DNA from: Nitrospirota bacterium
GTDB lineage: Bacteria; Nitrospirota; Thermodesulfovibrionia; Thermodesulfovibrionales; Dissulfurispiraceae
Length of the DNA stretch: 10,716 bases
Assembly (NCBI GenBank): GCA_016212685.1
Contig: JACREW010000193.1
Location: forward strand, 1-10,716
Direction of reading: 5' to 3'
Shown here piece after piece: positions 1 to 5,290 of the stretch; positions within the stretch are counted from its first letter, which is position 1, and every line of letters begins with the position of its first letter. Both the position numbers and the translations under genes were made by a program. The notes under the pieces were generated by a model. The model made no database searches and was not told where the DNA came from. It saw nothing but the letters and a program-made list of their open reading frames with translations.

Positions 1-962
1 TCACGTCCCTTGCTTATTTCAATAAATACATTGCCTGGATCTTTTACTTTTTTCTCGAAATATGTTGCGCCTGTTGCCGACTCTTCCCAGTCATAGCCTG
101 AACGAGCTGTTATAACAATTCTGCTATTGGCATTATGCGGAAAGTCTCTTAGCGTTACTTTAACCGTATCCGGCTGACTAAGGTAGATGTGGTAAATATC
201 GGTATCATTTTCTCCGCCCAACTGGACAGACTTTTCCCAGCCCTTTGTTCCTCTCATAAGCATCGGCATATCGTTAAAAAGATATGCGGCTATTTCCTGA
301 CCTATGGGTATTGTCTTTATAATTCCCTTTTGCAGTTTCTGATCATAGGATATAAAGTCATAAGCCGGATGATTATCATGGTTCGGCTCATACTGGTCCG
401 GCAATGCCTGCAATGAAACGCTGAATTGATATTGAATTGGGGATAGGACAGGCTTGTCGTTATATGTTGAGGGACCATTCTTGGCCTGTCTATCATTAAA
501 TGGCGTGAGATAATACGGCCCGTTCGGGGCGCACTGGACAGCGCACCACTCGCTGCCGGAGCAGACGCCGCTCGCAACAGAATATAGGCTTACCCTTATA
601 TAGCCTGTTTTATTCCCTTGCCCGGAAAAAGAGAAGCTTAACGGTCCGCCCCTGTCGCTCTCTACAGTACCTGCAGATGCCGTAGGATATTTGGGATGAA
701 AGCCTGATACGCCCACCTGAATAATGCAATCGGATGGATAACCTGAAATACTGACAGTACCAATGCCTGACTGGGGAAATATCAGCTTATAGAAATCACT
801 GCCGTCTCCGTAGTTTATCATGCCGCTGACTGTATCGTTTAAATTAACCGGATTTGCCTGTTCGGAAGTATTATTAGGCTCTCGCTCTATTGCAGCAGGA
901 CTGTAAGAAGCATATGCAAATATAAAAAATAACGCAATAAAAAATACCGTTCTTCTAAACAT
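1..962 (-). CDS. Exported protein with two PPC-like domains (3' end outside window)
   Basis: The frame is open from ATG at 962 to the window edge, giving 320 complete codons without a stop. The start is supported by GGAGG five bases upstream. Residues 1-24 form a signal peptide (Arg-Arg, then a Phe/Ile/Ala-rich core, ending near SPAA). The mature part begins EREPNNTSEQANP, the typical opening of bacterial pre-peptidase C-terminal (PPC) domains, followed by a GDGSDFYKL strand at about 53-60. A second unit opens with YEPNHDNHPA near 191 and continues to GENDTDIYHIYL near 250-261. Four cysteines (79, 134, 140, 144) could form disulfides. PPC domains are non-catalytic beta-sandwiches usually attached to secreted proteases or surface proteins; any catalytic part would lie beyond the window. 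It lies downstream of the CRP-family gene on the same strand but has its own promoter. Export and PPC calls are fairly secure; overall function is unknown. Confidence 0.8.
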   Translation of the reverse strand, partial: MFRRTVFFIALFFIFAYASYSPAAIEREPNNTSEQANPVNLNDTVSGMINYGDGSDFYKLIFPQSGIGTVSISGYPSDCIIQVGVSGFHPKYPTASAGTVESDRGGPLSFSFSGQGNKTGYIRVSLYSVASGVCSGSEWCAVQCAPNGPYYLTPFNDRQAKNGPSTYNDKPVLSPIQYQFSVSLQALPDQYEPNHDNHPAYDFISYDQKLQKGIIKTIPIGQEIAAYLFNDMPMLMRGTKGWEKSVQLGGENDTDIYHIYLSQPDTVKVTLRDFPHNANSRIVITARSGYDWEESATGATYFEKKVKDPGNVFIEISKGR

Positions 963-1005
963 TATTTCCTCCCGGGCGAAGCTGCGTCTTTATTATTCTA
1001 ATCCA

Positions 1006-1034
1006 AGCATATATCAGCGCCTACGCCCAGTCAA
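1006..1034 (-). promoter_or_regulatory. Sigma70-type promoter for the PPC-domain gene
   Basis: Read on the minus strand, TTGACT (1034-1029) and TATGCT (1011-1006) are separated by exactly 17 bases; they match the consensus hexamers at 5 of 6 and 4 of 6 positions. Transcription would begin near 999, giving a leader of about 37 bases before the ATG at 962. A short palindrome adjoins the -35 on its upstream side. The promoter sits in the 97-base gap after the regulator gene, so the PPC gene need not depend on read-through. Confidence 0.6.
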
Positions 1035-1046
1035 GTGAAAATTCAC
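1035..1046. promoter_or_regulatory. Candidate operator A (GTGAA-N2-TTCAC)
   Basis: GTGAA and TTCAC form five-base inverted arms around two bases. The site directly abuts the -35 hexamer and is centred at about -41.5 from the predicted transcription start, where class II CRP/FNR-type activators bind. Its core TGAAAATTCA matches that of operator B (1820-1837) at 9 of 10 positions. Half-sites are two bases closer than in classical CRP or FNR sites, so assignment to the neighbouring regulator is inference. Confidence 0.4.
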
Positions 1047-1062
1047 CCCTGCAAAAATACGG

Positions 1063-1755
1063 CTATAATATCTCCTCTGCAAGCGGGGAGAGCAAAAAAT
1101 GCCCTTCATTTTCTTTTATGACGCCCCTGAAAACGAGCACTTTCATGGCCTTTGACACAGCCTCTCGCGAGGCGCCTGTGCGGGCTGCGAGTTCCCGGTG
1201 TGTAAGCCTTTTTATCCTGAAAAAACCGCTCTGATCTTTCTCTCCCGCTGTCCGGGCTATCTGCATAAGAAGCCTCACAAGCCTCTGACCGACATCTAAA
1301 AAGGCGAGCGACTCTATCATCCCATCCGCCATTCTCATCCTCTGCACCATTGCAGAAAGGAGGTCGATTGCGATTATCGGGTCGTCTTTTACCGCCTGCA
1401 AAAAGGCATCCCGTTTCAACACGCCTACTGTTGCAGCATCGACGGCTATCATCGTCGCAGACCTCGGCTTTCCGTCGAGAAGGCTCATCTCGCCGAAGAA
1501 ATCGCCCCTGTTAAAAGCCGCCAGTATAAGCTCCTCCCCATCCTCATTCACAAGGGACGCCCTCACTGCGCCGTCGAGGATCATATAAAGGTCGGTGCTG
1601 TCGTCGGACTGGTGGAATATAGTCTCTCCCCTGTTGACCCTGCATACTATAAAATTTTCCGAAAGCCGGCTAAGATGCCTGTCTGAGAGGCTTTTGAAGA
1701 TAGGTATCTCTTTAAGAAACCCTTTTATAATGACGCTGTCTGTATCTTTTCCCAT
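1063..1755 (-). CDS. CRP/FNR-family transcriptional regulator
   Basis: A 230-residue protein with the two-domain CRP layout. An N-terminal cyclic-nucleotide-binding beta-roll contains a phosphate-binding cassette at about 87-100 (FGEMSLLDGKPRSA) with the Glu and the Arg-Ser pair (98-99) that contact the cyclic nucleotide in E. coli CRP. A long dimerisation helix follows, then a winged helix-turn-helix at about 184-213 (LTHRELAARTGASREAVSKA) that would bind DNA. No N-terminal cysteine cluster is present, so it is not an Fe-S FNR. I place the start at 1755 because AAGGA lies six bases upstream; an in-frame ATG at 1794 would add 13 residues but has no ribosome site and nearly coincides with a possible -10 element. 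It is divergent from the mla-type operon and just upstream of the PPC gene, both plausible targets. The true ligand (cAMP, another nucleotide, or none) cannot be told from sequence. Confidence 0.9.
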   Translation of the reverse strand: MGKDTDSVIIKGFLKEIPIFKSLSDRHLSRLSENFIVCRVNRGETIFHQSDDSTDLYMILDGAVRASLVNEDGEELILAAFNRGDFFGEMSLLDGKPRSATMIAVDAATVGVLKRDAFLQAVKDDPIIAIDLLSAMVQRMRMADGMIESLAFLDVGQRLVRLLMQIARTAGEKDQSGFFRIKRLTHRELAARTGASREAVSKAMKVLVFRGVIKENEGHFLLSPLAEEIL

Positions 1756-1819
1756 TTCTGTTCCTTGCCGCAGCCGTTCCGGTATTTCATCCATTCTATC
1801 AGATTCATCAAAATACTGA

Positions 1820-1837
1820 AATATGAAACTTCATATT
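1820..1837. promoter_or_regulatory. Candidate operator B (AATATGAA-N2-TTCATATT)
   Basis: A perfect palindrome with eight-base arms and a two-base centre (AC), upstream of the CRP-family gene. It shares the core TGAA-A(A/C)-TTCA with operator A. A weak minus-strand promoter, TTTCAG (1821-1816) with a 17-base spacer to TAGAAT (1798-1793), would place the palindrome centre near -42, the same geometry as at operator A. Relative to the stronger promoter at 1890-1918 it would instead lie about 55 bases downstream of the start, a roadblock position. Autoregulation by the adjacent CRP-family protein is the simplest reading, but is inferred. Confidence 0.4.
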
Positions 1838-1841
1838 GATC

Positions 1842-1866
1842 TTCCCTGCGGCAAAACCGCAGGGAA
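1842..1866. repeat. REP-like hairpin 1
   Basis: A perfect ten-base-pair stem (TTCCCTGCGG with its complement) closes a CAAAA loop. No run of T follows directly on either strand, so it is not a convincing terminator. It resembles hairpin 2 at 1908-1928 in loop (CAARA) and in the trailing GGGAAT, so the two look like related units of a dispersed palindromic element. It would be transcribed in the leader of the regulator gene if the promoter at 1890-1918 is used. Confidence 0.6.
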
Positions 1867-1889
1867 TCTAATGTAAGAAATTTTTTATT

Positions 1890-1918
1890 ATTATATTCGC
1901 TCGCTAACCCCGTGGCAA
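1890..1918 (-). promoter_or_regulatory. Strong sigma70-type promoter toward the CRP-family gene
   Basis: On the minus strand TTGCCA (1918-1913, 5 of 6 matches) and a perfect TATAAT (1895-1890) are spaced by 17 bases. Transcription would start near 1883 and give a leader of roughly 128 bases before the ATG at 1755, containing hairpin 1 and operator B. The -35 lies in the loop and one arm of hairpin 2, so the repeat supplies part of the promoter. Confidence 0.6.
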
Positions 1919-1940
1919 GACCACGGGGAATACGCTCGCT
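1898..1940. repeat. REP-like hairpin 2 with flanking 8-base direct repeats
   Basis: Positions 1908-1928 form a perfect eight-base-pair GC-rich stem (CCCCGTGG with its complement) around a CAAGA loop. It is bracketed by direct copies of CGCTCGCT at 1898-1905 and 1933-1940. Like hairpin 1 it has a CAARA loop and a following GGGAAT. The bracketing repeats could be part of the element or a target-site duplication. It sits between divergent genes and overlaps the regulator's -35. Confidence 0.6.
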
Positions 1941-1952
1941 TTCCATTTATGA

Positions 1953-1958
1953 TAAAAT
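1953..1958 (+). promoter_or_regulatory. Possible -10 element of the mlaE operon
   Basis: TAAAAT (5 of 6 to TATAAT) lies seven bases before the first ATG of mlaE, and no convincing -35 is found 15-18 bases upstream. If used, transcription would begin at or next to the start codon. Weak evidence, listed because no better promoter is visible for the five-gene operon. Confidence 0.25.
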
Positions 1959-1965
1959 GTAATCT

Positions 1966-2739
1966 ATGATGATAAACGCTCAAAAACTTGGGAAAAATAC
2001 CATCAAGACCTTCAGATATTTAACGGGCTACTACGAATTGTTGTGCTACTTTATAAAAAACATTCGGCTGCTCCACAAGGCGCCTATACGGGCGGTTCTT
2101 TACAAGCAGGTATACTTCACGGGCATAGAAGCCTTAAGCAAAGTGGCTCTTATAGGCGTATTGATAGGGATAGTTATTATTACTCAGATTGTTAACATAG
2201 CCGGTTCTAATGCCGTGCTTATAGGGAAAATACTTGTGTGGACCGTAGTAAGAGAACTCGGGCCCCTGCTCGCGGCAATCATAATCATAGCCAGAAGCGG
2301 CACCGCCATAGCGTCCGAACTCGGCTCGATGAAGGTAAGCGGCGAGACCGACAGCCTGAGGATAATGGGGATCAACCCGGTCGAATATCTCCTCATCCCG
2401 AGAATCGCAGGAATCACAATCTCGGTTTTTATCCTTACATTCTATTTCCAGATAACGGCTATCGCCGGGGGGCTGGGTTTCACGTCCATAGTGCGAGAAC
2501 TGCCTTTTGTTCAGCACCTAAAAGTCATATTTTCCGCGCTGAGCCTTTTTGAGATATCGGTTTCTCTCACAAAAAGCCTTGTGTTCGGACTTCTTATTTC
2601 GACTGTCTCATGCTATCAGGGGTTCAGTGTCAAGTCGTCCATAACGGAGATACCGCAGGCAGCGACCAGGGCGGTTATGCAGAGCCTGTTTTTAGTATTC
2701 ATATTTGACGGCATAATTACTCTCATATCGTTTGCATGA
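1966..2739 (+). CDS. mlaE: MlaE-family lipid ABC transporter permease
   Basis: The inner-membrane permease of an Mla/MCE phospholipid transport complex; in E. coli MlaE pairs with the ATPase MlaF and docks the MlaD ring. The 257-residue length is normal for the family. The diagnostic block runs from about 95 to 170: VRELGPLLAAIII, ARSGTAIASELGSMKVSGETD (the cytoplasmic coupling segment that meets the ATPase), LRIMGINPVEYL and IPRIAGI. Hydrophobic segments are visible near 58-78, 88-108, 146-178, 195-215 and 237-256. The C-terminal block after CYQGFSVK is less conserved than usual. ATG occurs twice in tandem (1966 and 1969); neither has a visible Shine-Dalgarno. The stop overlaps the next gene by four bases (ATGA), indicating coupled translation. 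The family call is secure; the transport direction and cargo are not shown by the sequence. Confidence 0.92.
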   Translation: MMINAQKLGKNTIKTFRYLTGYYELLCYFIKNIRLLHKAPIRAVLYKQVYFTGIEALSKVALIGVLIGIVIITQIVNIAGSNAVLIGKILVWTVVRELGPLLAAIIIIARSGTAIASELGSMKVSGETDSLRIMGINPVEYLLIPRIAGITISVFILTFYFQITAIAGGLGFTSIVRELPFVQHLKVIFSALSLFEISVSLTKSLVFGLLISTVSCYQGFSVKSSITEIPQAATRAVMQSLFLVFIFDGIITLISFA

Positions 2740-3377
2740 TACGGTTCGAAAACGTTACCACAAAAAATTTCGACTCTCTATCTTTCGAGATAGAGAAAGC
2801 CTCTGCATATAAGATTATCACAAACTCGGATTATGAGAACAGGGAACTGCTCAACATCATGCTGGGACTCGAAAAGCCGGAATACGGCAGGGTATTTATA
2901 TTTAACGAAGACCTCTGCACACTTCCTGAAAAGGAACTCGGCAGGCTATTCAGCAGGGTTGGGGCGGTTTTGATAGACGGCGGAATGATAAGTAATCTCA
3001 AGGTATGGGAGAATATCGTACTGCCTGTGTGGTATCATTCAGGAAAGATATCGGAAGATATTGAAAAAAAGGCAATTCAGCGGTTTGAGGAGACAGGTAT
3101 GGATATTTCCTACCTCGGTGAACTAATGGGGAAGCTTCCCGGCCCGCTGCCGGTACACGAAAAAAGGCTCATAGGCTTTATAAGGGCGTCACTCTTGGAG
3201 CCTGAACTTATGATCTATGATTCCATATTCGAGGGGTTGAGTCCTGAAATGTCGGAGACCCTGATAAGGGTGTCAGGTACTTTCCATTCGGGAAAAGCAG
3301 GAAGAACATCCGTCTATATAACCCCTGACGAACAATCCGTCGAGGGGATAAAAGCAGATACCGTCTTAAGGTTATAA
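2736..3377 (+). CDS. Degenerate MlaF-like ABC ATPase homologue (probable pseudo-ATPase)
   Basis: It occupies the mlaF position between mlaE and mlaD and its layout follows an ABC nucleotide-binding domain, but at 213 residues it is shorter than the usual 250-270 and the catalytic motifs are gone. The Walker A site (normally GxxGxGKST) reads TNSDYENRE at 29-37, without Gly, Lys or Ser/Thr. The Q-loop Gln is Ile80. The signature LSGG is LPGP at 134-137. Walker B keeps Asp162 (LMIYDS) but the catalytic Glu is Ser163. The D-loop is EGLS and the switch His is Pro197. Surrounding family features remain: GLEKPEYGRVFI after the P-loop region, NLKVWENIVLP after the Q-loop and RASLLEPELMIYD before Walker B. 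The reading frame is uninterrupted and tightly coupled to both neighbours, which argues for a selected, non-hydrolytic scaffold role and against a decaying pseudogene. A working ATPase encoded elsewhere may replace it. Confidence 0.8.
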   Translation: MIRFENVTTKNFDSLSFEIEKASAYKIITNSDYENRELLNIMLGLEKPEYGRVFIFNEDLCTLPEKELGRLFSRVGAVLIDGGMISNLKVWENIVLPVWYHSGKISEDIEKKAIQRFEETGMDISYLGELMGKLPGPLPVHEKRLIGFIRASLLEPELMIYDSIFEGLSPEMSETLIRVSGTFHSGKAGRTSVYITPDEQSVEGIKADTVLRL

Positions 3378-3387
3378 GAGGGCGCGT

Positions 3388-4344
3388 ATGGGATTGATAA
3401 AAGAGACCGACGAGAGGTTCATAGGCATAGAGAAAAAGATAGGGCTTTTTGTTGCCGCAGCCGTCATAGGCATACTCGTGGCAGTCGCAGCCGTCGGGTT
3501 ACAGAGCGACATATTTACCTCCAAGACGAGGATCTATCTTATCGCCGACAGCGGGCAGGGCATAAACGAAGGCACGGCGGTGAAGCTCAGCGGCTTTAAA
3601 ATAGGGAAGGTTAAAAGGCTTTATCTGGACGATGCGGCAAAGGTCAAGGTAGAACTGTCGATAAAGACCAAATATATGCGGTGGATAAGGACGGATTCTG
3701 ATGCCCGGCTTATTAAAGAAGGGTTTATAGGAGACAGCGTTATAGAGATAACCCCGGGCTCGGCAAAGGCAAAAGATGTTCGGGAAGACGGCATTATCGC
3801 ATTTGAAAGAACGCGGGGCCTCGGCGAAATAGCAGCGGAGTTGAAAGATGAATTAAAACCGGCTTTAAGCGATATAAAACAGATAGTCGGTTATATAAAC
3901 GACCCGCAGGGTGATGTTAGACAGACCTTAAAGAGCCTGAGGATAGCTGCGGAAGGCCTGCCTGCAACAAAACAGCGTCTCGATTCCCTGCTCGCAGATG
4001 CGGATAAGGGCGTCAATACTTCCGCGAAAAAAATAGACGCTCTCCTCGATTCCGCGAAACAGACTATAAACAGCGTGGACGGTCTCGCAAAAAAAGTCGA
4101 TAAGGATATTCCGGCCATTCTTGAACGCGCAAATAAAAGCGTCGAGAACATACAGAAAACAACAGAGGAGATTAAAAAGGCAACGGAACAGGCCGCGCCT
4201 CAGATTCCATCAATGATTGAGAAGGGAAACGATATAGCCGAAGGCGCTAAAGAGGTGGTGGATTCGGTAAAAAAGACATGGCCGGTGCGCCTTTTTATAA
4301 AAACCCCCGAAGAAAAAACATTAGAGGTGGACAGCTATGAATAA
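3388..4344 (+). CDS. mlaD: MlaD-type MCE-domain protein
   Basis: The periplasmic substrate-binding subunit of an Mla-type lipid transporter; MCE proteins form hexameric rings with a hydrophobic pore. One N-terminal transmembrane anchor spans about 19-38 (IGLFVAAAVIGILVAVAAVG), followed by a single MCE domain at about 45-122 with the usual elements (AVKLSGFKIGKVKRLYL, ARLIKEGFIGDSVIEITPG). Residues 145-290 are a long charged helical, coiled-coil-like region rich in Lys, Asp and Ala (repeated DS(L/A)..A..), which may extend the pore into the periplasm. At 318 residues it is longer than E. coli MlaD (about 183) because of this tail. GAGG seven to eight bases before ATG supports the start, ten bases after the MlaF-like gene. 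The last eight bases overlap the lipoprotein gene. Confidence 0.92.
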   Translation: MGLIKETDERFIGIEKKIGLFVAAAVIGILVAVAAVGLQSDIFTSKTRIYLIADSGQGINEGTAVKLSGFKIGKVKRLYLDDAAKVKVELSIKTKYMRWIRTDSDARLIKEGFIGDSVIEITPGSAKAKDVREDGIIAFERTRGLGEIAAELKDELKPALSDIKQIVGYINDPQGDVRQTLKSLRIAAEGLPATKQRLDSLLADADKGVNTSAKKIDALLDSAKQTINSVDGLAKKVDKDIPAILERANKSVENIQKTTEEIKKATEQAAPQIPSMIEKGNDIAEGAKEVVDSVKKTWPVRLFIKTPEEKTLEVDSYE

Positions 4345-5290
4345 AACAGGCAAAGGGCAAAGGGCTATAGGCTATAGGTCAAAAGGAATATATGTCAGAG
4401 CATTAAATTATTCGTCAACTGTTCTTTATCGCCTATTGCCTATCGCCTTTTGCCTTCTTTTAATTGGCTGCGGCGGTTATAAAGAGCCGACCCTTTCGGA
4501 TACCCAGCTAAAGGCCGCCGAATTTAATCAGAGGGCTGAGTCCGCGTTTAAAAAAGGGTCTTACAGAAGGGCGCTGAACCTTTATAATGAGGCATTGAAA
4601 ATAAATCGTTCTATTGAGAATATCGACGGCACAGCGATAAACATTGTCAGCGCATCGGCCGTATACCGCAAACTGGGCGATAAAGAAAGCGCCCATAAAT
4701 ACCTTGACGAGATATTAAATGCAACAGCCGTGACTTACCGGCCGATGCATATCTCGGACGCGGCATTCTTAAAAGCGCTGCTTCAGCTTGATGAAGGGAA
4801 ATACGACTCTGCAAAGGACTGGACGGACAGGTCATTGTCTTCTTGCGACAATCCGCAATGTCAGGGAAAGATCTATAACATCTGGGGAAGGATCGAACTT
4901 TTAAAGGGGGATTTGACTTCAGCCATAACCTACGGGAATAAAGGGCTCTCGCTCAACAAATCAAACGAAGATGAGGCAGAAACGGCAAATTCCTTAAGGC
5001 TCATAGCCGAGGCAAAGGCTGCGAAAGGCGAATACAGCGAGGCAATAAAGTTTTATGAAGACGCGCTTTCCATAGACAAGAAGCTGGAAGCAAGCAGAAA
5101 GATAGCGATGGATCTGGTGGGCATAGGCACTACATTCTTTAAGCAAAAAATGTGCGGGGATGCCGTTAAGTATTATCAGAGGGCGCTGTCCGTCATCGAG
5201 GGCTTAGGAGACGTGCAGGGCGCCAAGGAAATCGTTGAGATGATAAATAAATGCTCTCAGACCTCAAGCAAAAATCCGGACAAAAAATAA
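4337..5290 (+). CDS. TPR-repeat lipoprotein of the Mla-type operon
   Basis: A 317-residue predicted lipoprotein. The hydrophobic segment near 30-44 ends in LLIGC, a lipobox with Cys45 as the acylated residue. No Asp follows the Cys (GGYK), so by enterobacterial rules it could be sorted to the outer membrane. Tetratricopeptide repeats fill residues 57-305; clear helices include NQRAESAFKKGSYRRALNLY (64-83), AKAAKGEYSEAIKFYEDAL (226-244) and the MCGDAVKYYQRAL unit (272-284). TPRs mediate protein-protein contacts, so it may bridge MlaD to outer-membrane partners where other MCE operons carry an auxiliary lipoprotein. GAGGT precedes the ATG by eight bases; the start overlaps the mlaD stop. The long N-terminal extension before the lipobox is encoded by a heptamer inverted repeat (4349-4458). 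The partner is inferred. Confidence 0.85.
   Translation: MNKTGKGQRAIGYRSKGIYVRALNYSSTVLYRLLPIAFCLLLIGCGGYKEPTLSDTQLKAAEFNQRAESAFKKGSYRRALNLYNEALKINRSIENIDGTAINIVSASAVYRKLGDKESAHKYLDEILNATAVTYRPMHISDAAFLKALLQLDEGKYDSAKDWTDRSLSSCDNPQCQGKIYNIWGRIELLKGDLTSAITYGNKGLSLNKSNEDEAETANSLRLIAEAKAAKGEYSEAIKFYEDALSIDKKLEASRKIAMDLVGIGTTFFKQKMCGDAVKYYQRALSVIEGLGDVQGAKEIVEMINKCSQTSSKNPDKK
4349..4458. repeat. Heptamer tandem/inverted repeat inside the lipoprotein gene
   Basis: The left arm (4349-4378) is four seven-base units: GGCAAAG twice, GGCTATA twice, then GG. The right arm (4431-4458) is four complementary-type units: GCCTATT, GCCTATC, GCCTTTT and GCCTTCT. Positions 4356-4378 and 4432-4454 pair at 20 of 23 bases, with 53 bases between them. 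The right arm encodes RLLPIAFCLL, the hydrophobic core of the lipoprotein signal peptide. Units of this kind are commonly intergenic, so this looks like an element absorbed into coding sequence. Confidence 0.75.

Noticed and set aside
317..577. An 86-codon minus-strand open frame in the left gene
   Set aside because: It lies in a different frame from the continuous 320-codon PPC-domain frame that covers 1-962 and has a signal peptide and a ribosome site; this one is a shadow.
1842..1928. Hairpins read as a rho-independent terminator
   Set aside because: Neither stem is followed directly by a T-run on either strand, and they lie between divergent gene starts where no transcript should end.
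1725..1946. A 73-codon minus-strand frame across the intergenic region
   Set aside because: It is built from the two hairpins and from the out-of-frame start of the regulator gene, with no ribosome site or domain; better explained as translated repeat.
2134..2552. Open frames on both strands inside mlaE
   Set aside because: The mlaE frame carries the full family signature; the others are low-complexity shadows without ribosome sites.
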